From Ustilago trichophora (taxonomy: Eukaryota > Basidiomycota > Ustilaginomycetes > Ustilaginales > Ustilaginaceae): a DNA stretch of 64,000 bases. A program made the position numbers and the translations under genes. The notes beneath the pieces were generated by a model. It worked only from the letters and a program-made list of their open reading frames with translations, ran no database searches and had not been told where the DNA came from. This document shows, one piece after another, positions 28,608 through 38,838 of this stretch. The stretch is from contig OOIN01000016.1 in the NCBI GenBank assembly GCA_900323505.1, positions 682,001-746,000 of the forward strand, given 5' to 3'. The stretch's first letter is position 1; every line of letters starts with the position of its first letter.

Positions 28608-29220
28608 ATGGCCTCATCATCGAGTAAAGCCGGCGATAGCGGTGGGGACAAGATCAACGTTCTCTTCTGCTGTTTGGGCAACATTTGTCGTTCTCCCATG
28701 GCCTGTAAGTCTTGAAGATCGTGTTCCATCGCCTTATCTTTGACTCACCTTCTTCTTCTCCTGACCGATACCTCGTGTTGAAAAAACAGTGGCGGTCTTC
28801 GAACACACCGCAACCACCTCTGGCGTCCGAGATCGATTCGGCATCCTCGACAGCTGTGGAACCGCCGCCTACCACGAAGGCGAAGAACCCGACGAAAGAA
28901 CAACCGCTCTCTGTCAAGAACGAAACATCCCCATCGACCTCAACAACACCGCCCGCGGCATCCGTTCCCCCGACTACGACAAATTCCACTACATCTTCGG
29001 TATGGATACCAACAACGTTCGCAACCTGACTCGAATGCAACCCAAAGGATCCAAGGCTCAAGTCAGACTCTTTGGCGACGTAGACGATGGAAAACCCATC
29101 GCAGACAGCTACTACACCGGCGATTTCGAGGCAACCTACACACAGGTAAAGAGATACTCGGAGGCTTTTTTGAAAGAGTTGGGCCTCACAACCACCTCTC
29201 CGATCAAGGCAAAACAATAG
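28608..29220 (+). CDS. Low-molecular-weight protein tyrosine phosphatase (two exons)
   Basis: Exons 28608-28704 and 28790-29220 join to 175 residues. The 85-nt intron has donor GTAAGT and acceptor ACAG, with CTGAC-type branch candidates. The P-loop CLGNICRS (Cys22, Arg28; C-x5-R) lies in exon 1, and splicing restores SPMALAVFEHT as in other family members. The general-acid Asp is in ADSYYTGD near the C-terminus. The enzyme hydrolyses phosphotyrosine through a cysteinyl-phosphate intermediate. The reading frame is open upstream to an in-frame ATG-like start at 28530, but the family N-terminus fits the ATG at 28608. Ltp1/Stp1 are the yeast counterparts. Confidence 0.94.
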
Positions 29221-29556
29221 ATCCACGCACCTAGACTCTTTTGCAAACTCGACGCAATACAAAGCATAAAACGATTCTCCATTACAGTACAGCCAAAGCA
29301 AAACAATCGTCTGCTTCGGCGCGGGTAAATCAGCACAAGACGAGCAAAGCACATTGTACAACATAGACAAGCCACTTTTGGGAATGTGTCGACCACAACT
29401 TAAGGGGAAGGGGGGGAAAAAAAAAGCTCAGGCCAAAGATGAGCTTGGTGAGTATAAGATTATGAGGAAGCTACGAAAAAAAAAGAAAAAAAAAGATGAA
29501 ATCCTGCTGGTCCAAGAAATGAGAAGTGGTAAACGAAATTGCGCCCTCCTTTTTCT
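29221..29556. other. Convergent 3' region between LMW-PTP and AT-hook gene
   Basis: 336 bases with A-rich runs (near 29416 and 29475-29493). No gene seen; expected to hold both 3' UTRs. Confidence 0.6.
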
Positions 29557-31059
29557 TCAGGCAGCGTCCTTCTTGTCACCGGGCAACTTGCCATCCAGCA
29601 TGCTGAGCAAGTCTACGACGTGATTATCAAACTCTTGCTGCGTGGCATCGTCCTCAATCATGTTGCCAAACACGCGGAGACCTTGGATCTTGGAGACCAT
29701 CTCCTTGTTCCATGCCAAGGTGAAGCTGCCTTTCGAACCCGGTTTGCGTCCTCTTGGGTCTCTGGCGGGGATGGGTGCATGACCTGCGGCTTGCAGCGCC
29801 GCTTGTTGTGCGGCCGCTTCGGCTTCGGCTGCTCGCGCGGCTTGCATTTCGAGCTTTGTGCGTCGTTTGCGTTTGGCCGGAGGAGGGTTCAGGGAGGTAT
29901 CTGGCGCTGCGACGGGGGCAAGAGGCGCAGCAGCAGCGGCGGCGGCTTCGGCGGCAAGCTCTGCTTTCGACTTGCGACCGCGCTTGCCCTTTGGCCTGAT
30001 ACCAGCGACGGGTGCCGGCGGAGGGGCGGCGGCAGCCGCAGCAGCCGCAGCCGCAGCTGCTGCCGCGGCGGCCTTCTTGCCTTTGGCGGTGGTGCCGTTG
30101 GCCTTGATCATGGTGGCGGAAGGGTCAATGAAGCCGGCTTGTTGTTGTGCTTGGTAGCCTGCTTTGGCGTTGGCAGCAGCTGGTGCGGATGCTGCGGTGG
30201 GTGGAGCCGCATCTGGTGCCGCGTTCTTGGGTTTACGTCCACGCTTCTTGGGCATATTGGCTGCTGGGGTGGCAGCGGCATTGGTCTGAGCTTGCGCGGC
30301 AGTAGCGGGCGCTACGGATGGCGAAGCCGAAGGTGCGGCGGTGGCACCAGCTGTGGCAGATTGCGATCGAGAGGCTGCTGTGGGAGCGGCGGACGTGTCG
30401 CGTGCTGGAGCTGCGACGGCTGAAGATGTCTGGTAGTTGCTCCAATCCTGCTGACCACTTGCTGATGAGTAGCTGTTGTCGAAACGCGACTCTCTTGCGC
30501 CAGCAGCGTTGCCGCTTTGGTTGGCAAAGCTGTCATTAGCGGTAGGGTAGAGCGACTGACCCGAGCGATCGCGATTCGCTGCGTACTCGGAGGGTTGGTA
30601 GTAGCTGTGCTCGCTTCTGTACGACGCGGTGGGTGGAGGCTGCTGCTGTTGCTGCTGTGACGGTTGTTGCTGCTGCTGCTGCTGTTGAGCCTGTTGCTGT
30701 TGCTGCTGAGGCAGGAGCTGATTGCCATTGTAGCCGCCAGTGAAGGCTTCCGAGAAGCTGGCAAACGTGTTGGGACGCGAGTTGGCCGAGGAGGAGGAAG
30801 CGGCAGTGCTTGTTTGCTGACTCGGGTAGCCGGATGGGAAATGGGAGCTGGAGCCTCCGGATGGATAGCCGCCGTATCCACCGACATCGTCCCTGGAACC
30901 GGATGATAGCATGTTGCCGCTAAAGTAGCTGGCCTGCTGCTGCTGCTGCTGTTGCTGCTGTTGTTGTTGGGAGGGGGACGACGCGTAGCCGGACTGGGCT
31001 TGCATGTCCCACGAGGAGAGACCGCCGCGGTACTGCTGCTGGCCGCCTCGACCGTACAT
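29557..31059 (-). CDS. AT-hook protein with Gln- and Ala-rich low-complexity regions
   Basis: 500 residues from the ATG at 31059 (MYGRGGQQQ). The frame is open further upstream, but that part translates to His/Ser/Thr-rich noise. The first 250 residues are Gln/Ser/Tyr-rich with several polyQ runs. AT-hook-like motifs follow: KKRGRKPKN, GKRGRKSKAE and RDPRGRKPGSKG, the last at about residue 435, with Ala runs between. The final 55 residues (LAWNKEMVSKIQGLRVFGNMI and on) are non-repetitive and probably folded; I do not recognise that module. Role is likely DNA minor-groove binding in chromatin or transcription (inference). A consensus splice donor on this strand at 32145 and a pyrimidine-tract CAG at 31203 suggest a 943-nt leader intron. 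Confidence 0.8.
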   Translation of the reverse strand: MYGRGGQQQYRGGLSSWDMQAQSGYASSPSQQQQQQQQQQQQASYFSGNMLSSGSRDDVGGYGGYPSGGSSSHFPSGYPSQQTSTAASSSSANSRPNTFASFSEAFTGGYNGNQLLPQQQQQQAQQQQQQQQPSQQQQQQPPPTASYRSEHSYYQPSEYAANRDRSGQSLYPTANDSFANQSGNAAGARESRFDNSYSSASGQQDWSNYQTSSAVAAPARDTSAAPTAASRSQSATAGATAAPSASPSVAPATAAQAQTNAAATPAANMPKKRGRKPKNAAPDAAPPTAASAPAAANAKAGYQAQQQAGFIDPSATMIKANGTTAKGKKAAAAAAAAAAAAAAAAPPPAPVAGIRPKGKRGRKSKAELAAEAAAAAAAPLAPVAAPDTSLNPPPAKRKRRTKLEMQAARAAEAEAAAQQAALQAAGHAPIPARDPRGRKPGSKGSFTLAWNKEMVSKIQGLRVFGNMIEDDATQQEFDNHVVDLLSMLDGKLPGDKKDAA

Positions 31060-31295
31060 GTTTGTTGCGATGCGGTGGATGAAAGAGAAGGGGGGGGAAG
31101 AGGATTCGTTGCTACACGTTGATTCGACGCGTTTTGGATGGAAAGGCAGAGTGGTCACTGTTCGACGCGATAAGGTGAACTTGCAAACGCGATGACGTGT
31201 TGCTGGTGTAAAAAAAAGAAAGAGTATAGGGCCGCGCAGGGGTATGTAAGACAGCAAGGTGTCGATGGATGTCGAGGATGCGACGACGTGCGCGT

Positions 31296-31323
31296 TGGAT
31301 GGATGGATGGATGGATGGATGGA
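31296..31323 (+). repeat. (GGAT)n tetranucleotide repeat
   Basis: About seven uninterrupted GGAT units in the AT-hook upstream region. Confidence 0.9.
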
Positions 31324-31397
31324 ACAAGGGGCCACGAAGAATGATGGTGGACAGAGTGACGAGGAGACGAGAGGCCGAGTGGATGCGATCGCGACTT

Positions 31398-31419
31398 TGT
31401 GTGTGTGTGTGTGTGTGTG
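31398..31419 (+). repeat. (TG)n microsatellite
   Basis: 22-nt TG repeat in the AT-hook upstream region. Confidence 0.9.
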
Positions 31420-32235
31420 GATGCGAGGAAATCGCTTTGGCTCGCGGTGTCTGTGCCGCTGTCTGGTGCTGCAGTGTGATTGCAGATGCGCCGTGAAATG
31501 CGACGGACAAGAGGACAGACACACAGACAATTCAAACAAGATCATGCTTTCGATTCTCTCCTCTTTTACGCCCTCTCTCTTTCTCTCTCGAGTCGCTTTG
31601 CCCTTTCTTTGCACTCTTTGCTTTCTTTGCCTTGATCCTCCTTGGCCCGAGAGAAAGAGTGTGTGTGACCGACAAGCCGACAGCCGCGTCTTTGCTTGCG
31701 CCTGGGTTTGCGATCAATTTTTTTCTTTAAAAAAAATTAATTCCGTGCGCCAAGAGAGAGGGAGAGACGAGAGACAGCGCAACGCAATCCCGCTCAAAAT
31801 GGGCAACGGCACACACGAAGCGCCCGACCGACGCGTCGAGTGGAGAGACAGAGACGAAGCACGAAAGCCGTCCTGCCAACCATCGATCTGACTTTGATCT
31901 TTCTTTCCCGATCTGCCAGATTGGAGCTCTTCATGACAAATCTCAGAAGATCTGAACGACTGAGCCGTCATTTGCAGTCCAAGCCTCTCCTAAAAAATCT
32001 GGAAAGTTCTCTCCTCTCTCTTCTCGCTTTGGCTTCTCGCTTTGGCCTCAGACAGGGCCGTGCTTTCCTTTTGTCAAATTTTGGAGAGCCTCGCCTCCAC
32101 CCAAAGAAAACCATCCCGAGGACAACCGGATCAGCTTCTACTTACCTGTAACGCCATCTAGACTATTTGCAGTGGCGATGCAGATCGAATTGACACATAC
32201 CTTGTCTTGGCTCGAGTGAGGGTCAAAAGACTGGA

Positions 32236-32238
<3 letters not shown>

Positions 32239-32269
<31 letters not shown>
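32239..32269 (+). repeat. (AG)n microsatellite
   Basis: 31-nt AG repeat about 320 bp upstream of the MDJ1 ATG. Confidence 0.9.
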
Positions 32270-32272
<3 letters not shown>

Positions 32273-32585
32273 GATTGTGAAGACAAGACGAGTCTGTGTC
32301 AAAAGAGTGCGGAGTCAGTGAACAGAAAAACATCATCATCGGAAGAATCGGCAGAGTGTAAGCATGATTTTTCTTGGGTGCAAGGCGAGTGAAAGCCGAA
32401 CGTGGTTTGTGCAGCGTGCGACATCCATTTCAACCTTCATCTCCCACCTTCTCGCACCACTCTGGATACTTCCATCACATCACCTCACCTCACCCATCAA
32501 CTTTCCCCCTGCAAACACATCTCCTGGACATTATCTAGACCAGCCTTGTACGGCTGTGACACCTCTTCGACTCAGCAGCCAAGCC

Positions 32586-34478
32586 ATGCCTACGCCAGCA
32601 GCTCGTGGCGCAGTTGGCCGCCTTTCGCCCCTCTACGCATCATCATCCTCCGCTGCAAGTGCCACCGGTGCTGCACCTCGTCGCTCGTTTGCTTCTCGAC
32701 CTAGCGTCTCGCTCGTCCGTGCAGATGCATCGGCTTCCAGCTCTTCAAAGCTCCCCGCTTCTTCTCGATCTCTGGTCAGCCTGTCTCATCCTCGCTCCTG
32801 CAGCTCCTGCGGCAACCAGCTGCCCAACCAGCGCACATCTGCTCGAACCTTTTCCTCTTCCGCTGCTCGCCCCGCCTCCACCAAGGACCCATACTCTGTT
32901 CTCGGAGTCAAAAAGGATGCCGACCCCAAAGACATCAAGCGCGCCTACTACGGCCTCGCCAAAAAATATCATCCGGATACCAACAAGGAAAAGGGCTCCA
33001 AGGAACGCTTTGTAGAGATTCAGAACGCTTACGACTTGCTCAGCGATGAAAAGAAGCGTGCTGCTTACGATCAGTACGGCACCACCGATGGTCAGCCAGG
33101 TTTCGATCCTTTCGGTGGTGGAGGCTCGTCCCCCTTCGGCGCAGGTGGCTTTGGTGGATTCCAAGACTTTGGCGGTTTCTCCAATGCAGGCAATGCAGGC
33201 TCCATCTTTGAGAGCCTCTTTGGCGCTTTCGGCGGTGGAGGCAGGCCTGGTCAGCGTGGTCCTGGTTTCGGCGGTGCAGGCTTTGCGGGTGAAGCGCGAG
33301 GAGAGGACCTCGAAACCACCATCAACCTCTCGTTCGAGGAAGCGTGCAAGGGTACCAAGCGCAAGGTCGTCATCAATCCGATCGAACGATGTGGCACCTG
33401 CACAGGATCGGGACTCAAGCCTGGCGCCAAGAAGAGCACCTGCGGCACCTGTAACGGTACGGGTACACGCACCTTTGTGATCCAGAGCGGCTTCCAGATG
33501 GCCACCACTTGTCCATCGTGTGGCGGTGCCGGATCGACCGTCGCGCCCGGAGACAACTGCAACACCTGTGACGGTATTGGACGAGTACGTGGACGAAAGG
33601 AAGTTGAGATTGATCTCCCAGCAGGTGTCGACGACGGCTTCCGTATTCGCAAGGATGGCTTTGGTGATGTGCCACTCTCGGGTGCCGGCACACCCGGATC
33701 GCTCTACGTCCGCATCAACGTGGCACCCAGCCGCATCTGGAGGCGTCAAGGCTCTACGCTCTTCTACCCGGCCACGATTCCCTTCCACACCGCTGTCCTC
33801 GGAGGCAAGGTGCGCGTGCCCACGCTCGATGGCCCTGTCGAGGTGCGTGTCCCAGCAGGTACGCAGGTAGGCGAGGAGATGATCTTGCCTGGGCGTGGTG
33901 TGCCATCGCCCACTCGTCGTGGACAGAAGGGTGACCTGATGGTGCAGTTTGAAGTCAGCATGCCACGTTCGCTTACCAAGCGACAGCGTGAGATTCTGCA
34001 GCAATATGCTGATGAGGTCGAAGGACGTTCGTCGACAGCAAGCGACAGCAGCAACAGCAACAACAACAACGCATCCCACTCCAAGACATCCAAGGCTACA
34101 GGCAACTCCAAGGAAGCGCCCAGGGCCGCACAGACCGGATCATCCGACTCTGCTTCGTCATCATCAAGCACGAAAGCCTCTTCGGCAGCTTCCGACAGCA
34201 CAATCAAGGCATCCACCAAAAAGACATCTGCAGGTAGGTTCTCCATTCACCCTTCGTCTCGTTCTGATGGCGACACCAGCAATACCGCCGCTGCTTCTTC
34301 ATCAACACCCCAGCCCGAGGCTACCACCCAAGCCAAGAGTGTCTCAGCACAGAGTGCCTCAGCGGACAGTGCTTCAAGCGACAACCAAGATACACCCTCA
34401 GCGTCGAAAGCAGCCGCGCAAGAGCCACACAAAGGCTTCTTGGGTCGCACTTGGGACTGGATGACACATCGAAAGTGA
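32586..34478 (+). CDS. MDJ1: Mitochondrial DnaJ-type Hsp40 co-chaperone (Mdj1)
   Basis: 630 residues from the ATG at 32586; the frame stays open upstream without similarity. A Ser/Arg-rich, acid-poor N-terminus of about 95 residues is a plausible mitochondrial presequence. The J-domain (about 99-163, DPYSVLGV ... KKYHPDTN) carries the HPD motif. A Gly/Phe-rich region follows, then four CxxCxGxG-type zinc motifs (about 269-330) and the C-terminal substrate-binding domains. Mdj1 stimulates matrix Hsp70 (Ssc1) in folding and protein quality control. The tail after residue 475 is unusually long, Ser/Ala-rich and low complexity, ending GFLGRTWDWMTHRK. A strong internal donor in this tail may allow an alternative C-terminus (see findings). 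Confidence 0.95.
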   Translation: MPTPAARGAVGRLSPLYASSSSAASATGAAPRRSFASRPSVSLVRADASASSSSKLPASSRSLVSLSHPRSCSSCGNQLPNQRTSARTFSSSAARPASTKDPYSVLGVKKDADPKDIKRAYYGLAKKYHPDTNKEKGSKERFVEIQNAYDLLSDEKKRAAYDQYGTTDGQPGFDPFGGGGSSPFGAGGFGGFQDFGGFSNAGNAGSIFESLFGAFGGGGRPGQRGPGFGGAGFAGEARGEDLETTINLSFEEACKGTKRKVVINPIERCGTCTGSGLKPGAKKSTCGTCNGTGTRTFVIQSGFQMATTCPSCGGAGSTVAPGDNCNTCDGIGRVRGRKEVEIDLPAGVDDGFRIRKDGFGDVPLSGAGTPGSLYVRINVAPSRIWRRQGSTLFYPATIPFHTAVLGGKVRVPTLDGPVEVRVPAGTQVGEEMILPGRGVPSPTRRGQKGDLMVQFEVSMPRSLTKRQREILQQYADEVEGRSSTASDSSNSNNNNASHSKTSKATGNSKEAPRAAQTGSSDSASSSSSTKASSAASDSTIKASTKKTSAGRFSIHPSSRSDGDTSNTAAASSSTPQPEATTQAKSVSAQSASADSASSDNQDTPSASKAAAQEPHKGFLGRTWDWMTHRK

Positions 34479-34986
34479 CTGTCTCGCAAGCTGTAGGTCC
34501 AGCGGCCCTGCTTGTTGCAAATCACACAATGCCAGTGTATTTTACATTCATTGATCGCTCAAATCTCACCACTTCTCCTCATCCCTTTTCTGATCTGATT
34601 CGATTTAACAATGGCGTAGCAGACAACGCAGCTGACGCGAAAAAGGAAAAGAAGGCCGATAAGGAAAGCGACAAGAAGTTCGACAAGAAGGAGGATAGCA
34701 AGCCGAGCGATGCCGACACCAAATCGACAGCCTAACGTCTCGTGTACTTTATTAATCGCAATAGACCATGCACAACTCTTGATTCTGAATCCGTCGTGTA
34801 GCGTGTAAATCTGTGAACGGAGCTAGAGAGCTAAGAGGTGGGCCGAGTGAGCGCTAGTGTTGGAGTACTTTCAGGTCTCGTCAACGAGCCGTAGGAAGGC
34901 TGTGAGGGTGATCGCTTCAAACTTTCCGCTAAGAGTTTAACATTTTGGAGAAATTTCCTGAGCGTGTGATCATGGCGAGACGTGCC

Positions 34987-34987
<1 letters not shown>

Positions 34988-35021
<34 letters not shown>
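34988..35021 (+). repeat. Homopolymer A tract, 34 nt
   Basis: Uninterrupted A run downstream of MDJ1. Confidence 0.9.
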
Positions 35022-35024
<3 letters not shown>

Positions 35025-35250
35025 GCCGACGGCAACCTCATTTGTTCGAGGAAGAAGGTTTGATGACGAGCTGGCGGCGCTGGGCTTCATCAAAGCCACA
35101 AAAGAACCAGCCTGCGCCAGCCATAATTCGGTTTGATTCGGCTTGGCTTTTCATCGATCAGAGGTCGAAGTGAAAGCCTATTGCGTCTCAAAGCATACGT
35201 TTGAGAGGAATGACCCAAGAGAGCCGTTGTTTTTATGCAAACCGGGGTTG

Positions 35251-35273
35251 TTTTTTTTTTTTTTTTTTTTTTT
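35251..35273 (+). repeat. Homopolymer T tract, 23 nt
   Basis: Uninterrupted T run followed directly by GCAG; 230 bp from the A tract at 34988. Confidence 0.9.
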
Positions 35274-35772
35274 GCAGACCCACCAAGGGGTATAAAGCTT
35301 TGTCAAAGGTCCATCTTTTGCCCCCTTTGTCCGTTCGTTCTGCTCCTATGCTCGATCAAAGGTGTATACGGATGGGATGTGACTGTGGGGATCTGGTGGG
35401 TTGCATGGTGCAAGGTCGTCAGAAGGAGGTTACATCCGTGGACATTTCATTGGCTCGCAAGCGGACAGCTGTCTCGGAACCGCTCATGGCGGTACAAGGT
35501 CGTCTCCCACCGCCCCGAAAAGCTGAAAGAAAAAAGTCTTCTTTTCAGCGCACCACGACGTGTAGCCGAAAAAACAAAAAACAAAAAACAAAAAAAACAA
35601 AACAAAAGATACAGCAGACACAGGGAAGAAAAAGTAGCGCAACACAGCGCAAAGCAGGCAGGCAGCGCTGAGAGGAGAGAAAAAAAAGGCGACAACCGAG
35701 AAGAGGAGAAAAAAAAAAAGGGAGCGCAGATTGAGGCAAGGATGTTACGCACGCCCCTTGTAGCACAAAGAG

Positions 35773-35776
<4 letters not shown>

Positions 35777-35803
<27 letters not shown>
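35777..35803 (+). repeat. (AG)n microsatellite
   Basis: 27-nt AG repeat upstream of the GYF gene. Confidence 0.9.
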
Positions 35804-35995
35804 ACAAGCTTTTTTTGGTTGATTGGCTGGTTGGTGCTCTGTCGACTGGACAGAGTCAGTCTCAGAGGTCTCAGTCCTACTGTAGTTGGGTCCGCGCTCT
35901 TGCCACTACTTCTTCTTTTTCGATACTCTCACTCTTCTCATTCGTGTTTGTCTTCTCGTCTTCAGCTTCAGCCTCTCTCCATCTCTCCTCCATAT

Positions 35996-36026
<31 letters not shown>

Positions 36027-36740
36027 GCCGATCTCGTATCCGCTTGAACAACTTCGCAGCATCACCGCTCGCTCAGATACATAGCAAGACATTTACAGCT
36101 CTTCGTACCACACTCCAAGGACAGCAGCTTCCTCGTTCACAACCCTCAGCATCACCTTCCATTGATACAGCATATCAAAAGACTGGACTCTGTCGTCCTT
36201 ATCATCTCATTCGAGCTTCACGGATACAATCATCTCCTCTAGCTCTTTCTTTTCGGAACTTCACCACGGAAAGGATCCATCCCAAACTATACTGTTGCCC
36301 GTTGCATTCACTCTAGCGTCGTTACACGACTAGACTCATCTTCGTCGTCCTCTTCTTCACATACCAACTCTCGCTCCCGCATTGCTACTCGCACAGGCAC
36401 TGAGCTCAGCACAACCTTTTCCCACCGTTCAACTGCTCCGCTACCAATATATTCTTGCTCCACTAGCCAAGAAGCATACACGCTTTCTCCGCTCGCACCA
36501 ACACCACATTAGTCTATCCGAAACCGTCAGCATCAGCTCCTCAGCTTTCACCAGCTCACACGCCATCTCTTCGCCCCACTTCTGAGCACACAGTTGTCTC
36601 ACCGTCCATCACCAGCTCCTGACCTCTTATCAGCAGCTCCAGCATCGTTCCCGCACTCCAAAAGAGCTATTCAGCCAAACAGCAACCAGCTCCTCACACC
36701 CATCACCCATCACCCATCACCCATCAATCTTCAAGACAAA

Positions 36741-38800
36741 ATGGCAACCTCGATGCAATTCGGTCCTGAGTGGATGCGCAAAGGTCCCAACAGCAAATCT
36801 GGCGGCAAAGAAACTTCTGCCTCAACTACACCCTCTGCTGCTACTAGCCCCGGCACTGGGCCCATCACAGGCAACACTGCTCCCAGCGGAGGCAATGCTG
36901 GGGGAGGCAAGCGCAACGGTGGGCCGGGGGGGCTTGCAAATCTGTCGGGTCCCACCCCTGTAGTCAGCCCCGCGGTGAGCAGTCCTGGTGCTTTCTCGTT
37001 TGCAGCAGCTGCGGCTGCGGCAACGGCGCAAGCATCGGATCGCAACGGCACGCATGGCTCTCATCAGCATGGCTCTTCCGCTTTGGGCGACAGTGACGCC
37101 TCTGCGGCTTTGCTCAATGGCAGCTCGGCAGCTCTCACCAAGGACAAGGTGACGCGCGAAAAGTTGTTGAGTCTGTACAGCTCGGATCGTACCGGGAAAA
37201 CACCCAGCGCAGAGCCTTCGCCCATCGATGCAGCTCCACCTGGTGGTAGTCTTGGTCCCGAACGCTCCACCAGCACCTCGCGCAGAAAAGGCGGCAACGA
37301 CCGGCGCCCGTCTGCCTTTGCCGAATTTGGTGCGGTCGGTGGAGGTCCTCTCTCGCCCGGATTGGCCGGCAGCGAGCCTCGTGGACTCAACGCACGATCG
37401 ACTTCAGGAAGTTCTGCAGGAGGGTTCGGATCTGCCGGCACTTCGAATTGGGACAAAGCGGAAAAGGAGCGTCCTGGTCTCTTCCAGCGTGCTTCGAGCG
37501 GTGCTCTGGCTGGTGTCAACGTCACCTCTGGCTCTCGTCCTCTCTCGCCCAGCGTCTCTCGTGATCGATTCAGCGGCATCCAGGGCGGTGTTCTCTCTGG
37601 TGTCGCTCCTCCCGCCCGCAAGAGGATGGACAGCAGCGACGGCGGCCATGGTGCTGTTGATCCTCCTCGTTCTGGTCGTTCCATCAAGGGCAGCCAGGAC
37701 GAGACGAATGCCTCGCAGACGTCCAACGGTGCTGCTGGAGCTGCATCCTGGGGTCGCTCTTCTCAGACTACCGTCGGCCAAGCTGGTGCAGTTGGCGGTG
37801 CAGCTGGTGCATTTTCGGATGCCTTCAGTTCCAATCGTGCCAGAGGCCGAAACACTTCGGCTGCTGCCGAAAGCGCCACCAGTCCCACGGCTGCCGCCGC
37901 GACACCGGCTGCTTCCGCGGCTCTTCAAGCACCTGAGTCAGCTCAGCCTATCGTGCCAAGCGGCAATCCCGAAGGACTGAGCATCTCGGCCCGTTTCGCG
38001 CGTCACAAGGATCGTCTGCCTGGCGAAGGACCCATCGGCCCACCTTCCGACGGCAGCATTGGCTTTGGCAAGTCTGCTGGATTCGACAGAAGGAGAGAGC
38101 GTCAGACCAGTCAAGCAAAGCCCCTGCAGCCTCAAGCTTCTAGAAACGATGCAGCCACTGCCGTCGCTGCTTCGGGTGCTACCGACGCCAGCTCGGCCGA
38201 AAAGGCAGGCACTCAAGCGCAGGACTCTAGCGGTAAAAACGCAACAGCAGGCGAACATGGACTCGGCAGCGACGATCCCGACCTCGCTCAGCACGCTTCC
38301 GCCGTCTTTGGCTCACTCAAGCTCGACGAGGACGACAGTGCTGGTTTGCCTTCTGCTTCCGCCCTCGCTGGTGACCAAGCATCGGCATCCTCAGACCGCC
38401 TCGCTGCCAATAACAACGATGACTTCCTTCGAGGTGGCGACGCCAGGCAGCATTACGAACAGTCTCATCAGCACGCTTCTCAGCCATCCATGCAGGCCGC
38501 TCCCTGGTCGCCCGAATCGTCCATGTGGCTCTACAGGGACATGGCCGGCAACGTTCAGGGTCCCTTTAGCAGTCTCATGATGCAAGACTGGTACTCGCAG
38601 CAGTACTTTGCCGACGATCTCCTCATCAGGCGTCAGGAGGATGCCGATTTCAAGCCACTCGCTCAGATCGTTGCTGCTATCGGCAATGCCATTCAGCCTT
38701 TCGTCATTCCTCCCTCCAACTGGCTTCACAGCCCAGCGCCACCTCGACCCGCTTTCGAAAACAACTTGGTCGGCGACAATTTGCTCGGCGGTGAGCAGCA

Positions 38801-38838
<38 letters not shown>

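Larger units (their letters stand above)
31060..32585. promoter_or_regulatory. Divergent region between AT-hook gene and MDJ1, rich in simple repeats
   Basis: 1.5 kb containing (GGAT)n at 31296-31323, (TG)n at 31398-31419, (AG)n at 32239-32269 and many pyrimidine tracts. A strong donor on the minus strand (exon end CAG, then GTAAGT from 32145) points to a leader exon of the AT-hook gene. On the plus strand, a donor-like GTAAGC at 32358 and a CAG at 32576-32578 could bound a leader intron of MDJ1. No protein gene seen. Confidence 0.5.
34479..36740. other. 2.3-kb interval with homopolymer tracts; leader and promoter of the GYF gene
   Basis: Contains a charged open frame to 34735 that may be an alternative MDJ1 exon, an A tract (34988-35021), a T tract (35251-35273), A-rich sequence near 35573-35605, (AG)n at 35777-35803 and (TC)n at 35995-36025. 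From about 35830 to 36740 the plus strand is strongly pyrimidine-rich and resembles a long 5' leader. A CATCACC tandem repeat lies at 36697-36727, just before the ATG. No RNA gene seen. Confidence 0.5.

Noticed and set aside
29539..30423. Plus-strand Gly/Arg/Cys-rich frame of 294 codons
   Set aside because: Antisense of the Ala/Gln/Pro-rich AT-hook gene; low-complexity reverse reading.
31060..31614. N-terminal extension of the AT-hook protein
   Set aside because: His/Thr/Ser-rich translation of simple repeats, overlapping a predicted leader intron; the ATG at 31059 is a better start.
32140..32148. ACTTACCTG resembling the 5' end of U1 snRNA
   Set aside because: The following bases do not match U1; it is better explained as a splice donor on the minus strand.
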